From Lentinula raphanica (taxonomy: Eukaryota > Basidiomycota > Agaricomycetes > Agaricales > Omphalotaceae), in NCBI GenBank assembly GCA_027919835.1, contig JANVFP010000023.1, forward strand, positions 310,001 through 374,000: DNA of 64,000 nucleotides, written 5' to 3'. The translations under genes and the position numbers were made by a program. Positions within the stretch are counted from its first letter, which is position 1; every line of letters begins with the position of its first letter. Shown here one piece after another: positions 45,843-58,350 of this stretch. Below the pieces are notes generated by a model that was given only the letters and a program-made list of their open reading frames with translations, did not search any database and was not told where the DNA came from.

Positions 45843-47939
45843 ATGGAAAGCCCTGCTTCCAATCATACTTCTTTTCTCGGAAAACGCTCTCGTCAATCAG
45901 AACCAGATTCTGAGCAGCTACAGACGCCAGGGCCAACACCAAACGCAAAACGCGCGAAAGCGACGACGACGACTCCGATACTTGATAGCAACGGTAACAA
46001 GGAAAATGTCCCGCCTCTGAATGTTACCCCCGTCAATAGCTCGAGTATTTCTCCACCCGGTAGTCGAGCAATCAGAGCTCTTCGCAGGAGCGCTACTGTA
46101 GAACGTTTCCATACGCCGGCTCCTGCTCGGGCATGTGAGTATCTTGAGCATTGATTAGTGGTTTTAGCTGACGCGTCTTTCTTTTTAGCTATCAAGAGAA
46201 ATGCCTCCTTCTCGACCTCTTTTGCCAGCTTGTCGCTTACTACGCCGCCCGCCACGCCTCTTACCTTGCTTCCAATTCATGCTCGTGTCAGGGCTTTGCT
46301 TCGTGCTACCACCGACAGTAATGTCTCCATGCCAGCACGCGATAATGAGCGCGAGTTCATCTCGAAACTCTTGCGCGGATTTTTGAACTCTTCCGGAGAT
46401 GACGCGTCGCATAACCTCTACGTGTCTGGGTCCCCTGGATGCGGCAAGACTGCCCTGATGAATTCTATACTCAACACTCTCGAGCTGGACAAGACTAGAG
46501 TCATCAAGGTTAACTGTATGGTCCTGAAAAACCTTGACGAGCTTTGGGATCGTCTCATCTGTGAATTTGATGGCGTAGTTCAGAAGAAACGAAAGTCTGG
46601 CACTACAAGTGCCAATGGTCGTGAAGCTGTAGAATCTCTATTATCTGGAATGTCAACTCGATGGTGGGTTTCCTGATTTCCTACGTACCAGTCATATTGA
46701 CACTCACATGATGACTCGTGTAGCATTCTCGTCCTCGATGAAATGGATCACGTAGCTTCCAATCCACAATCCCTCTCTTCGATCTTGAACCTTGCCAAAT
46801 TCAACAAGCTGTGCGTTATTGGCATTGCCAATACCCATACCCTTATGAACTCTCCTCCGATCTCCTCTGGTCACTTCCAGACTCTTCATTTCTCTCCTTA
46901 CACCTCTGCGCAGTTGCTCCAGATCCTGCAATCGCGCTTGAGTACACTCACGAGCCCAACTCCTCCCAGAACCGAGGCCATCAAAGAAATCAACGAATTT
47001 CTTCCTCGTCCAACTCTGACTCTTCTGGCTCAGAAGATCGCTGGACTGACGGGAGACGTCAGAACATTGTTTGAAGTTCTTCGTAGGGCGATTGATCTTG
47101 CAGTAACATCGTCTGTCAGTATGAACGCGGATGATGACGAAAGTTTCTTTGCGAAGGCCGGCCCTGTGTTCTCGGTCTCACCTTCGAACGTACTAGCTGC
47201 GCTGAAAACAGGTCCACAAGCGCAAGCGAAGAGTCACTCATCAGCGCAATCCCAATCGGCACCTGCGCGAACCATCTCCAATAGCGGGATCGTTCAGAAA
47301 GTCGCGGGCTTGGGCTTTCAAGCTCAATTGGTCCTCCTCGCTGTTCTCGCGGCCTCGAAACGACTCGAGGTTGGTTTGACTATCGACGTCTTGTCCTCCC
47401 GTACCCCCTCTGCATTGTCGCGCAGAAGCACCCTGAAGTCTCTCAGCAACGACAAAAGGATTGTCATGAACGAAATGAATCTGTACGCGTTCTATTCGCA
47501 GATCCTTCGTCGTGACGGTGGAGACGTCGGCATTTCCACCCCTGTATCTCGAATTGAGTTTTCGGACTTGCTTGGAATGCTCGAGGGTGTCGGTCTAGTT
47601 GTCTTGGGACACTTGGATACGTCCCCGAAGAAGAAGAGGGTTTGTCTTGGAAGGTCTGTGTCCTTCAGTAAATCTTCAGATGCTTCTGCTCGCTCCGGAG
47701 GCACAAAAGCGGAGAAAGTTGGACTTGCACCGGGTGTCTGGGCAGACGAACTACTCAGAGGGCTTGGGATTACTGGTTCTACAAATGCTAGGCCGTCACA
47801 AGGTATCAAGGAAGAAGAGTTGTCTACCATCTGGATGAGAGAGGATGCAGTCGTACGCAAAGAGTTGAAGAACGTCGAGAACAAGCGCGACGCGCATGGG
47901 GAGAACCAGATGTTTGTAGATGCATCTATGGATGATTGA
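45843..47939 (+). CDS. cdc6: DNA replication licensing ATPase Cdc6/Cdc18 (660 aa)
   Basis: Exons 45843-46134, 46189-46663 and 46724-47939; the frame closes. AAA+ ATPase that, with ORC and Cdt1, loads the MCM helicase at origins in G1. Walker A SGSPGCGKTALMNS at about residue 190, Walker B ILVLDEMDHVAS at about 255-266, sensor 1 IGIANTHTLM, and arginine/sensor-2 region GLTGDVRTLFEVLRRAIDLA. A C-terminal winged-helix region follows (LVLLAVLAASKRLEVGLTIDVL, MNEMNLYAFYSQILRR). The N-terminal 140 residues are disordered with a basic NLS-like KRSRQ/NAKRAK and several S/T-P sites (TPGPTP, HTPAPAR, LTTPPATP), expected CDK targets controlling its turnover. Orc1 is excluded by the lack of a BAH domain. 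The gene is divergent from NTase copy 2 with a 193-nt gap. Confidence 0.92.
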
Positions 47940-48205
47940 CCTTTTTGGTTTTGCTTGTTTGTTTTTCCCTCCCTTTTTGCATGCTTTATGCCAATCATGC
48001 TCATGCTTCACAATTTTATCTTGTTTCGGGTGTGACCACGCATACATTATTCTCTAAAATTAAACGGTAAACAAACCAGATGAATATTCAACCTACCTAC
48101 ACGAGTACGTAGCATAACTTAAATAGCGTACGCCCGTAATCCAACATATGTTCGTTCCAATACCGAGACCTCTGTGCGTTCTCATTGCCAACTCGAGTCA
48201 CGACT
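47940..48205. other. Convergent intergenic region
   Basis: 266 nt between the Cdc6 stop and the end of the minus-strand F-box gene. A T-rich tract (about 47941-47980) lies in the Cdc6 3'UTR. No gene seen. Confidence 0.5.
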
Positions 48206-49640
48206 CTACCAGCTGGCAACGAAATCAGAAGGGAGGATTACCGAAGGTTTGTGACCTGGAGGAGTCCAATAATGAACGTCGAACCGTCCCATGTCTCGGA
48301 GGACACTCAACGAAGGATGAACCTCCATATCGATTGTAGTCACATGCATACTAGAAGACTGGTTCCATGAAGGAGGTTCTAGCAGCAACGTAACCATCTC
48401 CAGATACGGAGCTTGACTTAAGACTTGGGCAAGCCGAGCCCATACATCGCTATGTTGTCCGAGATCGAGCAATCCGTAGGTCGAAGGGACGACGAAAGAT
48501 AGCCGTCGCAAAGACAACTCCTCCAGCTTCATTTTGAGGAACATGTTTCCTAGTTTTAAGAGATGCCGGCCAAGAGAAATGGGTGACACAGGCAAAGCCA
48601 GGATGAGCTCTTCTATAACTCGATGCCCCAATAAACTGGGCAGTAGATCTGATAAAGTTTTCAATCTATGCATCGCAGTTTGAGGAGTGAAGGACTGTAC
48701 CAAATGTATACAAGATCTCCGAAGTGTCGAGATATCTCAGGGTCTCCTCATTATTTTCCACTAAAATCTCGATATCGGTACAATGTAGGTGTATGGTATA
48801 AGCCACGAGTCGATGAAGCTGCTGTAATATCGGATGGAGATATTGCAAGAGGAGTGAGAAGGTCGAAAGTATGGAATCGTTATCGTTTATAAGGCTGAAA
48901 CCTCGTATAGCTGGTAAGCCAACAGGTTTAATAACCGCTTGGTCGACATTTCTTTCCGTGTAGTTTTTCCCTAACGTTAACGACAATTCCTGCAGCGTCT
49001 GGGTGGATATAGATTCGAAGCAGCCAATGAGGGTTCTGAGCGATGGTATATCGGTTAACCCCAATTTCCTCAACATAGGAAATTGATTCAAAGAGACCTG
49101 CCGAAGAAAGGACGGCGCCAGTGTAGAGGAGAGTGTTAGGGAGCGTAATTGCGTGCAGTACGGCATGACCGCGTACAGACTAGCCAGATTATTGGTCTGT
49201 GTAGAACATTTGATATGTTTGAAAAGCAAAGCACGTCCGGGATTCGCAAGGATAAAGGAAGGAAAGTCGGGGCGGGTATGTAGTCCGCTGAAGAAGTGCT
49301 GAAAGCTTAACAGACCCATCGGAGTAGCAGGTGTAGCATCAACCGTCACAAGATTGAATAGCATTGGTTGAGCTATACGCCTCCAGCATCGGCATACAAG
49401 GGTACAGTTCTCGAGCTGATATGCGTAGAGATATTCCAATACGAGGTGAATGACATCGTCCGGGAGCCAGAAAGGATTAGTGGAGTCTCCCCATAGCTTG
49501 GGCTGCGTGGTTGCTAGAGCATGTCCATATGTTCATCGAGGAGAATGATGAAAGCGCAAGACAATGCTCACTACTCATGTTAGATAAAATAGACGTCGGG
49601 ATTTGGTCGGGATTGTCGGGACAGAGTGTGATAGAGTTCA
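48206..49640 (-). pseudogene. F-box protein with frame disruptions
   Basis: Reading on minus, an F-box (FWLPDDVIHLVLEYLYAYQLENCTLVCRCWRRIAQPMLF) starts near 49455. It is followed by a leucine-rich body (LRSLTLSST, MLRKLGLTD, LQELSLTLG) to about 48690. The body continues in the +1 frame (SFTPQTAMHRLKTLSDLLPSLL...LEELSLRRLSF) to the stop at 48206. No intron of plausible length joins the two frames at 48690-48705. Upstream, the frame has no ATG before a stop, while a good start (MSSEHCLALSSF, about 49580) is in a different frame. Two indels, or an assembly error, are the simplest explanation. It does not resemble the F-box pair at 24-28 kb beyond the fold. Confidence 0.6.
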
Positions 49641-50130
49641 GAGATAGGGTTTCCCCAAAGTCACACGAAGTCAAAGCTAACTTTTATCTTGAATATCATT
49701 TTTCGCGTCCTTCAGGTTTTTCGACCTACATGCGAGCCTCATAGCCGCTATGTGCTTGCAAGACTGCTCGCTAGTAGTCTGACAATTGCAGCTAGTCGCT
49801 CGCCCAACGGCCTCACTTAGCATCGGATTCGTAAACTTCGAACCTTTCAATATCCACTGGTGGCCTTCGCGTCTTTCTCAATGAAAAGCTCTTTGCTAAT
49901 CAACAAGTCAATTCGCACTGCCCAGAATCATCGTCGTAAAGCACCTTGGCGCACTCACTCAGTGGCTACGAGCACGTGAGCGAGAGGTATATATTTTCTG
50001 AGGACAAAGAACAATGTTCTAATACTTAGTACTTGACGTTCATCACCTCGCCACTCTGAAGCACTTCGCCACTGAACCCCCGAAAGCTTTCTATCTTGGA
50101 TAGCGCCTAACATTCTCCCTTTAGCTCAAT
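49641..50130. promoter_or_regulatory. Intergenic / promoter of the SNF2 gene
   Basis: About 490 nt before the ATG at 50131. Contains repeated CACTTCGCCACT/TCACCTCGCCACT motifs (about 50041-50072). A TATA-like TATATATTTT lies at about 49987. No gene seen. Confidence 0.4.
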
Positions 50131-53100
50131 ATGGAACCTCAGTACGTGCTCAAGTTATTTAGCGTAGAAAGACTAACTTATTCGCTGCGCCACTCAGGTC
50201 GAGCGGTTACCAAAAGCTATATCCAGACCTTGCCTCTTTCAAGTCCGACAATGTACCACATAGTAGTCCTCTCAAGCCTCGTATCGTGAGTAGTTCTATA
50301 GCCCGGGATCTTCCATGCTGAGCTCATTGCTTGAAGTTTGTCCGAAATCCACGAGCCTCCGGCGGGCCCCAACACAGGACTACTACTGTGTTTGCCACAT
50401 CATTCTCAGATGATACGAAACCGTATGCTGTTTCTACTCCGCCCGAACAGACCGCGTTCCGCACTATCTATCTTTCTAGTCCAAAGCAAGTTGGGACGCC
50501 CCAAAGACGATCTGGTCAATCCAGCTCGGTCTCTCCAAAACCGAAACCAAACATGACTCCGACGAAACCGAAACCGAAACCGAGATCTCAGCACACGGGA
50601 ACGAAGTTTGAGGAAGTCAGCAACGGAGACGATCCCCTCAAAGGACAGCCTAACAGTTCGAGATCTCGAACATCGGAACCCAGCGCCAATAATGTTACGG
50701 CTGGACTAGAGTCACCAAGGCTGATCAAACAGGACACTCCGGTGAAAACCAAGAAGGAGCCTCGACAATCGGAACCTATACCTAATTCTGGTGTGTATCT
50801 TCATGAATTCATCGTGATATGGCTCTGCATGTTTTCCTCTCCATCAGGATCCAGCCCTTCAAGTTCTTCTACTAACAACAAAAGACCACCGAACACCGCA
50901 GATCCTACCAACTCGACCGATTCGGAAAAGTGGCCTACATATACAATATTGAACCTAAGCCGCTCGCATGACTATCCAGTGTCTGACACGACATTAGAAT
51001 ACTCGGACTACAGATTGAAGCCACATCAAGCCTATGCTCGACTCGTCATGGCAGAAATGGAAAGGAACGGTCGTAGAGGCGGAATTCTGGCAGACGAAAT
51101 GGGGTAAGTGGGTCTATATTTGTATGTTCGAAACAACTTATCGCTCATGACATCCGTTAGCCTCGGGAAGACTTTAGAAATGCTTGTACGCATTAAGGAT
51201 GACAAGTTGAACGCGATTAAACGTGGAGAAGACATAGGCCCGACTCTGTACGTGTTCATTCAGTATACAGATCAGTCTATATTGATTCGATCGATCTCTT
51301 CACCTCGTTAGTGTCGTCGGGCCAAAATCTATTCTCCTACAATGGCAGGAGGAAATTCGCCGAATGTTTTGTCACGATGAAAGGCTGAGATGCATAATAT
51401 ACCACGGCTCAGATCGTGGCAAGCGTTGTGAGTATCCACGCTCTCTAACACGCCAAGTTGGAATTGAAACGATTGTGTTGTATAGTCTCAGAGATCCTGG
51501 GTGAAACGGACATCGTGCTTACTACTTATGGAATTCTGAAGAACGATTATGACCTATCACTCAAAGGTTCGCACAAGTGTCAGAAAGACGTTGCTTCGCA
51601 TTAGCTTAATGAAGCGTGAATGTAGATCCAGCCACTGACAGCACTGATACTACGACAGACAACACTGATACAGCGACTCCCAACAAAACAGCGACTCCCG
51701 GCAAAAAATCAACTCTCAACGAAAAAGCAACTCCCAACGAAAAAGCGACTCCTGCCAACCTGTTTCGACTCATTTGGCGTCGATTGGTGTTAGGTAGAAA
51801 GTCGTTCTTGCGCTGTGCTCCCATGTCCTAAGCCTGTTCTTAGATGAAGCACACGAAATTCGGAATCCTGAAGCCAAGAAGACCTTAGCAGCTTTGGCTG
51901 TGAAGGCCGTCCTCGTTTGGTGTTTGACTGGAACTCCAATGTGAGTCCGGGACTTTGATATCCGTCCGAAATACGTGCTTAGCCTGTCTCCGATAACCCC
52001 AGACAAAACAGGCTTCTGGATCTTTACTCTTTCTTCCATCTGCTTGGGATTGAAGACTTCTCAGATCTACAGTGGTACAAAGATAATATTGAAGGTTCAA
52101 AGAAGAAGCCTCCTTACACTCCTAACCCAGGAGGTCAAGTAAAACTGAAGGTTCGTTCTTCTGTAGTGACCGTACTCAACCCTTCTGAAACAGAGAATTG
52201 TATTTAGGAGTTGCTTGAGAAGGTTATGCTTCGACGACTCAAAAGCGATAGAGTCAACGGACGTCCTATCCTTGAACTACCTGAACTTCGAATCAATATT
52301 TTGGATTGCCAATTTTCACCGCCTGAACGGACATTCTACATTGCGTTAGAGACACGAATGCGACACATCATCGAAGAATTGTCACGACAGCTTGATGAAG
52401 GGGATATTCACTTCTATACTACTGCTTGGGTGATCCTGCTGCGTTTACGACAAGGTGAATTGTGATTCTCAATCTTCCGAGTCCCAACTGCTGATCACGT
52501 CATCAGCTTGCTTGCACCCAGCTTTATTGGTAAAAGAGCGCCAAGTCGAACAGGATGTAGAGGATGCAGGCTCAAAAGAGAAGCGCCGGGATGTATCGCA
52601 AACAGATGACAAATGTCCTTTGTGCAGAAGAACGTATGTATCTTCTCGATGGTGAGTTACTGCGCCTGATCATAGTTTGGCTAGCACTGTTTCGGCCTCG
52701 CACAAGAGGGAATGTCAGGAACTCATCGACATGGCCAAGATTTTTCGAAGAAGTTTGGCTTCGATGAAGATCAAAATCACTTTGGAAATCTTGCGTGAAA
52801 TACGAGCTCGTCCTGGGAGCGAGAAAACGATCATCTTCTCTCAGTTCACTTCGATGTTGGATATTCTTCAGCCCTTCCTCGAAAAACAGGGTATACGCTT
52901 TTCCCGACGTAAGCTTTCAACAGCTCCCAACCTGAACGTATCTAGATTTGATATTGATAAACTGACTTCAACATTACGTAGTTGACGGAACGATGGACAT
53001 GAAAAACCGCCAGGAGCATCTGAAGAACCTTAAGGAGATGCCTCGGGTGACGGTGATCCTGGTGTCGTTAATGGCGGGCGGAGTCGGTAGGCCTATAATC

Positions 53101-53485
53101 ATCAACGATCTGGAATTCATCTAATTTACAACTATTCGGGATGTTCTAGGACTCAATCTTACAGAATGCAACAACGTTATTCTGTTTGATCTTTGGTGGA
53201 ATCCTGCTGTCGAGGAACAGGCTTTCGCGCGCGCTCATCGCATGGGACAAACTAAGCCTGTCAATGTCTACAAACTTGTAACCCAGAACACCGTTGAAGG
53301 ACGGATTATGGAGGTAAGACCATTTTAGCTTGCACACTATCGTTGTCTGATTCCGATGCTCCCTTTCTCTTCAGCTCCAGGATGCAAAAAGGAAGATCGC
53401 GACGGAAACTTTGGATCGGAATGAGGTTGACAACATGCAAAGTCTCTCAAAGGAACAGCTCCTCCATTTGATGTCTGGTCGCTGA
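50131..53485 (+). CDS. SNF2-family DNA translocase, Rad5/Rad16-like (830 aa)
   Basis: Sixteen exons: 50131-50141, 50198-50285, 50337-50790, 50848-51103, 51161-51247, 51312-51427, 51486-51566, 51626-51793, 51844-51940, 52003-52150, 52208-52454, 52507-52633, 52676-52908, 52982-53086, 53150-53313 and 53375-53485; the frame closes. Disordered Ser/Pro/Lys N-terminus to about residue 250. Then ATPase motifs: [18 protein letters not shown] (I), [10 protein letters not shown] (II), LTGTPIQN (III), [15 protein letters not shown] (IV), and [34 protein letters not shown] (V-VI). Rad5/Rad16 proteins carry a RING between motifs III and IV; here only DKCPLCRRT remains, so ubiquitin-ligase activity is doubtful. 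A Thr/Asn/Lys low-complexity insert ([13 protein letters not shown]) precedes the DEAH box. Likely nuclear, acting in DNA repair or chromatin. Confidence 0.9.
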
Positions 53486-53640
53486 TAGAGGTATGAAGGG
53501 GACACTACTCGTGGGGACGGCTGAGGTGGTGCTACAGCTAGTAATGTAGTATGTACTATACCGTACAGCGTACTCTAGCTCGAAAGGAGTTTTCGGCAAT
53601 TTCCTCGCAATCTTATCATACGTGTTTGTTGCGTGTTTGT

Positions 53641-54016
53641 ACTGGTTGACTTCCCGTAGAGATTTGTAGCTAAATCCGAGCTACAAATGATCCGCATTTG
53701 GGTTTGCCGGGATGCCAGCGCCACAATCAGCGGAGTTCGAATTTTTTACTGGGCTACAAACCTTATTGTTTGTTAGAGGGTCCCGACCCTCTAACAGATT
53801 TTTTGCCGTCTACAAACCATGCATCCGGAGCCTAAATTGGTATAAAATCCCCTCCCTTGCCCCTTTTGGTAGTTCTCACGAGGTCCTGACCTGAATTAAG
53901 TATAGGTTGCAAAATTGTCTGCGGGATGCATGTGCCAACAAATTTAGCTACAAATTCCCATCAAAATATTTATTCTTCGGAATTAGCTACAGAAATTCTA
54001 CGGGAAGTCAACCACT
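53641..54016. mobile_element. 370-bp MITE, same family as the one at 9.3-12.4 kb
   Basis: GGTTGACTTCCCGTAGA at 53644 and its inverted copy TCTACGGGAAGTCAACC... (ATTCTACGGGAAGTCAACC) ending 54013 are flanked by a direct ACT (53641-53643, 54014-54016). The interior has a hairpin GTTAGAGGGTC-CC-GACCCTCTAAC (about 53774-53799), equivalent to the one in the first MITE, and inverted TTTGTAGCTA/GAGCTACAAA motifs. No coding capacity. Confidence 0.85.
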
Positions 54017-55545
54017 GATTTACCGAGCGCCCTTATCTGCCGTTCCCAGCTTCGTCCATCATCGATCTTCATCGATTCAATAGAGATGGCACTACGCTTT
54101 GTTTGCTTTAGAGCAGTCCATGCGACTAAATTGCAAGGAGCTATCCTCAATGAACATGCTCCGAAACCAACGGGGGCACTCAAAACAATCTGATAACCCA
54201 GTGTTCATCAACTCTTATGATATCCTCCTCCGATGGTAATAGTGGATTCGGCAAGGCATATCTTCCAATGGAGCTAAAGGCAGTTAGGCATGTCACGTAG
54301 ATGCCTTGCGTTTTCGAGAGACAATTGGACTGACCCATTAACCAGTGAGACGACTAGTACTGAGTCACCAAATGATATTAGCCATGGTGGCATGCCGCAG
54401 CTCATGAAATGAACGAAAAACTTCAATGAATTCTTCATGTCATAAGCCTTACTCTGGCGCTACGCTACGCCTTCCTTCTTTCTTTCCTGAAAACGCTGTA
54501 GAACATGACCACACAGGACCACACGCACCGCAGCACGATATTCGAGACATAAGCCGGAACGGACATCAGGCTCGGCAAAGTCTAATTGCCAATCCAGAAC
54601 TGGCACGCCTCCCTCTCGAGTCTTGATTTCCACCCTTTTCCACCTTGCACAATGCAATTATCCGATAAACCAGGCACAAGTCTGAAGTCTTTATTATTCA
54701 TGCTGGCTCCAAAACCACCCACTTGTTGTGGCAAGAAACACAGCTTTGTCGATTATCGCAACAATACCCTCCTATCAAGGACTCGGCCTTTGTTTGTCCG
54801 CCTCTTTCAAGTAAGTCTTATTGTTCTTTCGCGTATGTTGTTTCTCCTCACAAGACAGACCCAGACTACTCCTACCCGTCACAGCGAAGCGCGGGCACTG
54901 GGTAACCATGTCATTTCTCTAAGTGGGCGTGGCTTAGGCGAGGCAGCGTCCGGAATAATGGACGGGGTCTACGAGGACTCAACACGACTGCTTCCTGAAA
55001 TGGCCCCAGTTTCTCATCCAAAAATTCCGTCATATTGAGCGTAGTCTGGCCAACTCTGAATGTGAGCTTTGAACGGCTCTAACTATTGCTAAACCAATTC
55101 AGATGATATGATTGCGGGTTCGATTTGCAATGTGGCATGGCTTCAATGTGGAAGTGACTATATTGGGCACCCCTTTTGTTCAATTTCAAACCAGCCATCT
55201 TCGGCTCTTCCTCACAGAAGTGGCCTCGCGTACTATGCATCTGGTGATTTGGCCCTCTATTTTCTCACCAAATTTTGGCAAGGCTCGACGCATACCTGAA
55301 CGCACACCTCTCTCTCTCTCTACGCACCTCTTCTCTTGCTCTCTCGACTCGTTATTGTGCTCCTGCACGATATCTTGTTGGTGCCTCGTCCACAAAATCA
55401 ACCCTGGTGGCCTTGTTCCCTCCGCCTTCGGTATTCGGTGTCTGGGAGAACAACAGTTCCGAAACATATCCCTTCGGCTCATACTGCCTATCTCAGATTT
55501 GGATCGCCTCCCTACCCCATAAAAGGGCGGAGCGTCTAACGATTC
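54017..55545. other. Long intergenic region upstream of the P450
   Basis: 1.5 kb. A possible tiny gene (ATG at 54652, donor at 54809, acceptor at 54853, stop near 54905; about 69 aa, MQLSDKPGTSLKSLLFMLAP...) can be spliced together but has no homology and I do not call it. A TATA-like CATAAAAGGG lies at about 55519, some 27 nt before the P450 ATG, with a CTCTCTCTCT tract at about 55310. Confidence 0.45.
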
Positions 55546-57806
55546 ATGAATTCCTCCATGGCGCTTCAGCTATACCTCTGTGCTGTCTTCGGGCTCGCAT
55601 CTTTGTTCGTCGCACGATGGAAGATGTCCAAGAAGTTTCGAACCTCGCGTCCCCCGCCTGGACCTTCCGGATGGCCCCTCATAGGCTACATCTCCATCTT
55701 GTGGGAGAGGAAGCCTTGGTTGCGTTTTACGGAATGGAACGACGTCTACGGTATGTCCCGCTTCTCATCCTATCTCAATCTTACTCAACGCTTCGACAGG
55801 TCCTGTAGTCCAATTGAAAGTTTTCGGTAAGACGATCGTGGTTCTCAATACACACAAGGCTGCGTTCGATCTTCTATGTCAGTAATTTCCTTTGATGACA
55901 TGTGTATGATTCACGAATACGGTTTTTAGGTCAACGCAAGAACGTCTATAATGGTCGACCACCTTCTATCTTGATCAGCGATATGTTGACCGGAGGTCTT
56001 GCATTCCCGCTGGTGAACTATGGCGATCTGTGGGTCTTTTATGTCTGTCGTTCGTTCCTGAGTACTGATCCTCGGAACCCCAGCTGGAAAAGGCATCGTC
56101 GTGCAGCGACCTTCGTATTAAATCCACGTGCCGTCGAGCAATACCACGGGTATCAAGAACACTATGCTGAACAGCTTGCGCGCAGTCTACTCAAAGATCC
56201 AGCTGCGTGGTCGGAAGCTATCAAAGGGTGAGCACAGTCCTTAAATGTTCGTCTCGAGGTATGTGACGAGCCATGTTCAAAGGTCGCTCTATGGATTGTT
56301 TTGCTCGATCGGGTACGGCGAGGCAACCAAGGACCGAGCCGCCCACAGCATCAGAGATTTCATAGGGCGTATCGTATTCGCTGCTATCCCAGGCTCTTCG
56401 ATCACCGACTTCTTCCCTTTCATCGCCCGTCTCCCCAGCTCAGTGTCACCGCTCAAGAGGCGACACCTTGCGCAGTTCAGAGCTGACAATAAGGAGTTCG
56501 TCGGACTGCTGTCGAAGCTGCAAAATGACATCGTAAGTCTCGTATTCCCATATCATGATATAGCTACGTGCTCATTGGCGCAGACGGCGGGAGATACGAT
56601 GGTCTCAGGTCTTTCTGGTATGGAAGACATGACGGTTGATGAGCGTGCCTGGGTCATTGCTGTTCTATGGTACGCTGTTTTGTCTACCCAAATCGGCAGC
56701 TACTTACGAATTCCTCACTCCAGTGCGATAGGTGGGGAAGTGGTATGTATTTCTTCTCTTCCTGCATTTTTCCGTGTCGTTCTCGTGCCTCAACGTACCC
56801 CTATCTGTGTGTAGAGCTCGTCTGTTCTTCCGACGTTTTTGCTTGCAATGGCACTCTACCCCGACGTTCAACGCCGTGCCCAGTTGGAGATTGACACCGT
56901 CGTCGGGAAGGATCGATTCCCAACGTTCCAGGATCGCAACAAGCTTCCTTACGTCCAGGCGATCGTACGCGAGGTCTTGAGATGGCGTCCGATAGGACCA
57001 ATTGGTAAGATTGACATGATACTTGTTCTCATATTTCGATGCTCAACATGACCGTTTAGGTTTCCCGAGAGCCAGCCTTCAAGTAAGGTTTGAACCTCCT
57101 GTACACCAGCAAAGACTCACGGTTATTCCAGGATGACTACTACAATGGACATTTGATAAAAGCAGGTACGGAATGGCTCATTCGCATAATGAAGCACTCA
57201 ATTCACATTTGATTAGGTTCTATCGTCGTACCGAACATCTGGTAAGACCTTCGATGTGTACACTCGGTGAAGAGGTATTCACTTGTTCGTCCTCCAGGGC
57301 GATGAATCGAGACCCCGTCCTCTATCCCGATTGCGACGAATTCCGACCGGAAAGATTCTTGGATTTCAAACACGACGTGCCAGGAGCACTTGGACAAGGT
57401 CACGTCTCGTGAGTTCGTTCACACTGTGGCATCTCCTATATCATTCTGACGACGACTTTGCAATTTCCTTCCCTCGTGGTGTAGATATGGTTTCGGCGAC
57501 AGGTAAGCTTTTGGATCATCGGGAGTCAGTCAAATTTTGAGCTTTGGGACTCTAGAATCTGTAGCGGTATGCATATTGCCAACGACGCTTTGTTCATCAA
57601 TATTGCCGCGATGCTTCACACCTGTGATATCGGACAGCCTACCAACGGCACTACCTTGACGAAGGACGTCTTCGAGGATTTTGGTGTTGTCACGTAAGTG
57701 TCGCGTTGTCTTTCGTCTCACAACCGAGGCGTCTTGCTTACTGGTACGATCTAGACGACCTGGAGTCTTCCCTTGCAAGATCTCCGCTCGTAAAATGGAT
57801 CTTTAG
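55546..57806 (+). CDS. Cytochrome P450 monooxygenase (490 aa)
   Basis: Fifteen exons: 55546-55750, 55800-55877, 55930-56029, 56084-56227, 56283-56532, 56584-56669, 56724-56742, 56815-57004, 57060-57082, 57132-57165, 57217-57241, 57298-57408, 57485-57502, 57556-57693 and 57755-57806. The frame closes through exons as short as 18 and 19 nt. N-terminal ER anchor (LQLYLCAVFGLASLFVA) and hinge RPPPGPSGWPLIG. K-helix EVLRWRP (ExxR), PERF motif FRPERFLDF, and heme loop YGFGDRICSG with the cysteine ligand. The I-helix reads AIGGEVSSSVL where related enzymes have AGxDT(T/S); the conserved threonine is absent. Class II microsomal P450 oxidising an unknown, probably secondary-metabolic, substrate. Next to a reductase-like gene and a UGT. 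Confidence 0.9.
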
Positions 57807-58350
57807 ACTTCTTCCGACTCCCGTTTGCTTGCTGCTAATTTACTTTTCATCTATTCGTTTTCTACTACTATTCGTTTTACTTCGAGAAACTTGTGTATCC
57901 AAATGTCGATTAACTGATCTACCCAGGCACTGTTGTAGCTCAATAGACGTATACTCTATGTATTGTATCATCTCGCAATCAATTTTAAATGGCTGGAGCG
58001 ACTCGTACAGTGAAATGGTGAACCGTGAACCTTGTCGCTCGGCGATGACTCTTCGGATGAAGATGATGTCGGACGGTCGTCGAGCGATTAGATAAGCAGA
58101 TTTCTGCCCCCTTTTTAGCAATTCAGCGCCGGTACTTAGTGTATCTTGATTCTTGAGCGTGATTCTTGAACCAGCAGTAATCACTGGCCAGGATATTGGC
58201 AATGGCACGTCGACTACAATCATCGATAGTTCAAGCTCCTTGCCGACCGCAACTTCGATGTAAACATTCTTGCACAGGTGTCAGGAACAAATCAACAACG
58301 ATGACCGACCAGCGTCAACAAAGCAAAGTTGTATTCTTTCTTCAACCACC
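57807..58350. other. Intergenic; promoter of the DUF1295-like gene
   Basis: 544 nt. Open frames running through it in both directions are extensions of other frames from the P450 3' end. No gene seen. Confidence 0.5.

Noticed and set aside
47492..48004. 170-aa minus-strand ORF
   Set aside because: Antisense of the Cdc6 C-terminus running into its 3'UTR.
54586..55038. 150-aa or spliced 69-aa small gene upstream of the P450
   Set aside because: A donor and acceptor exist (54809/54853), but there is no homology, leader or domain to support it.
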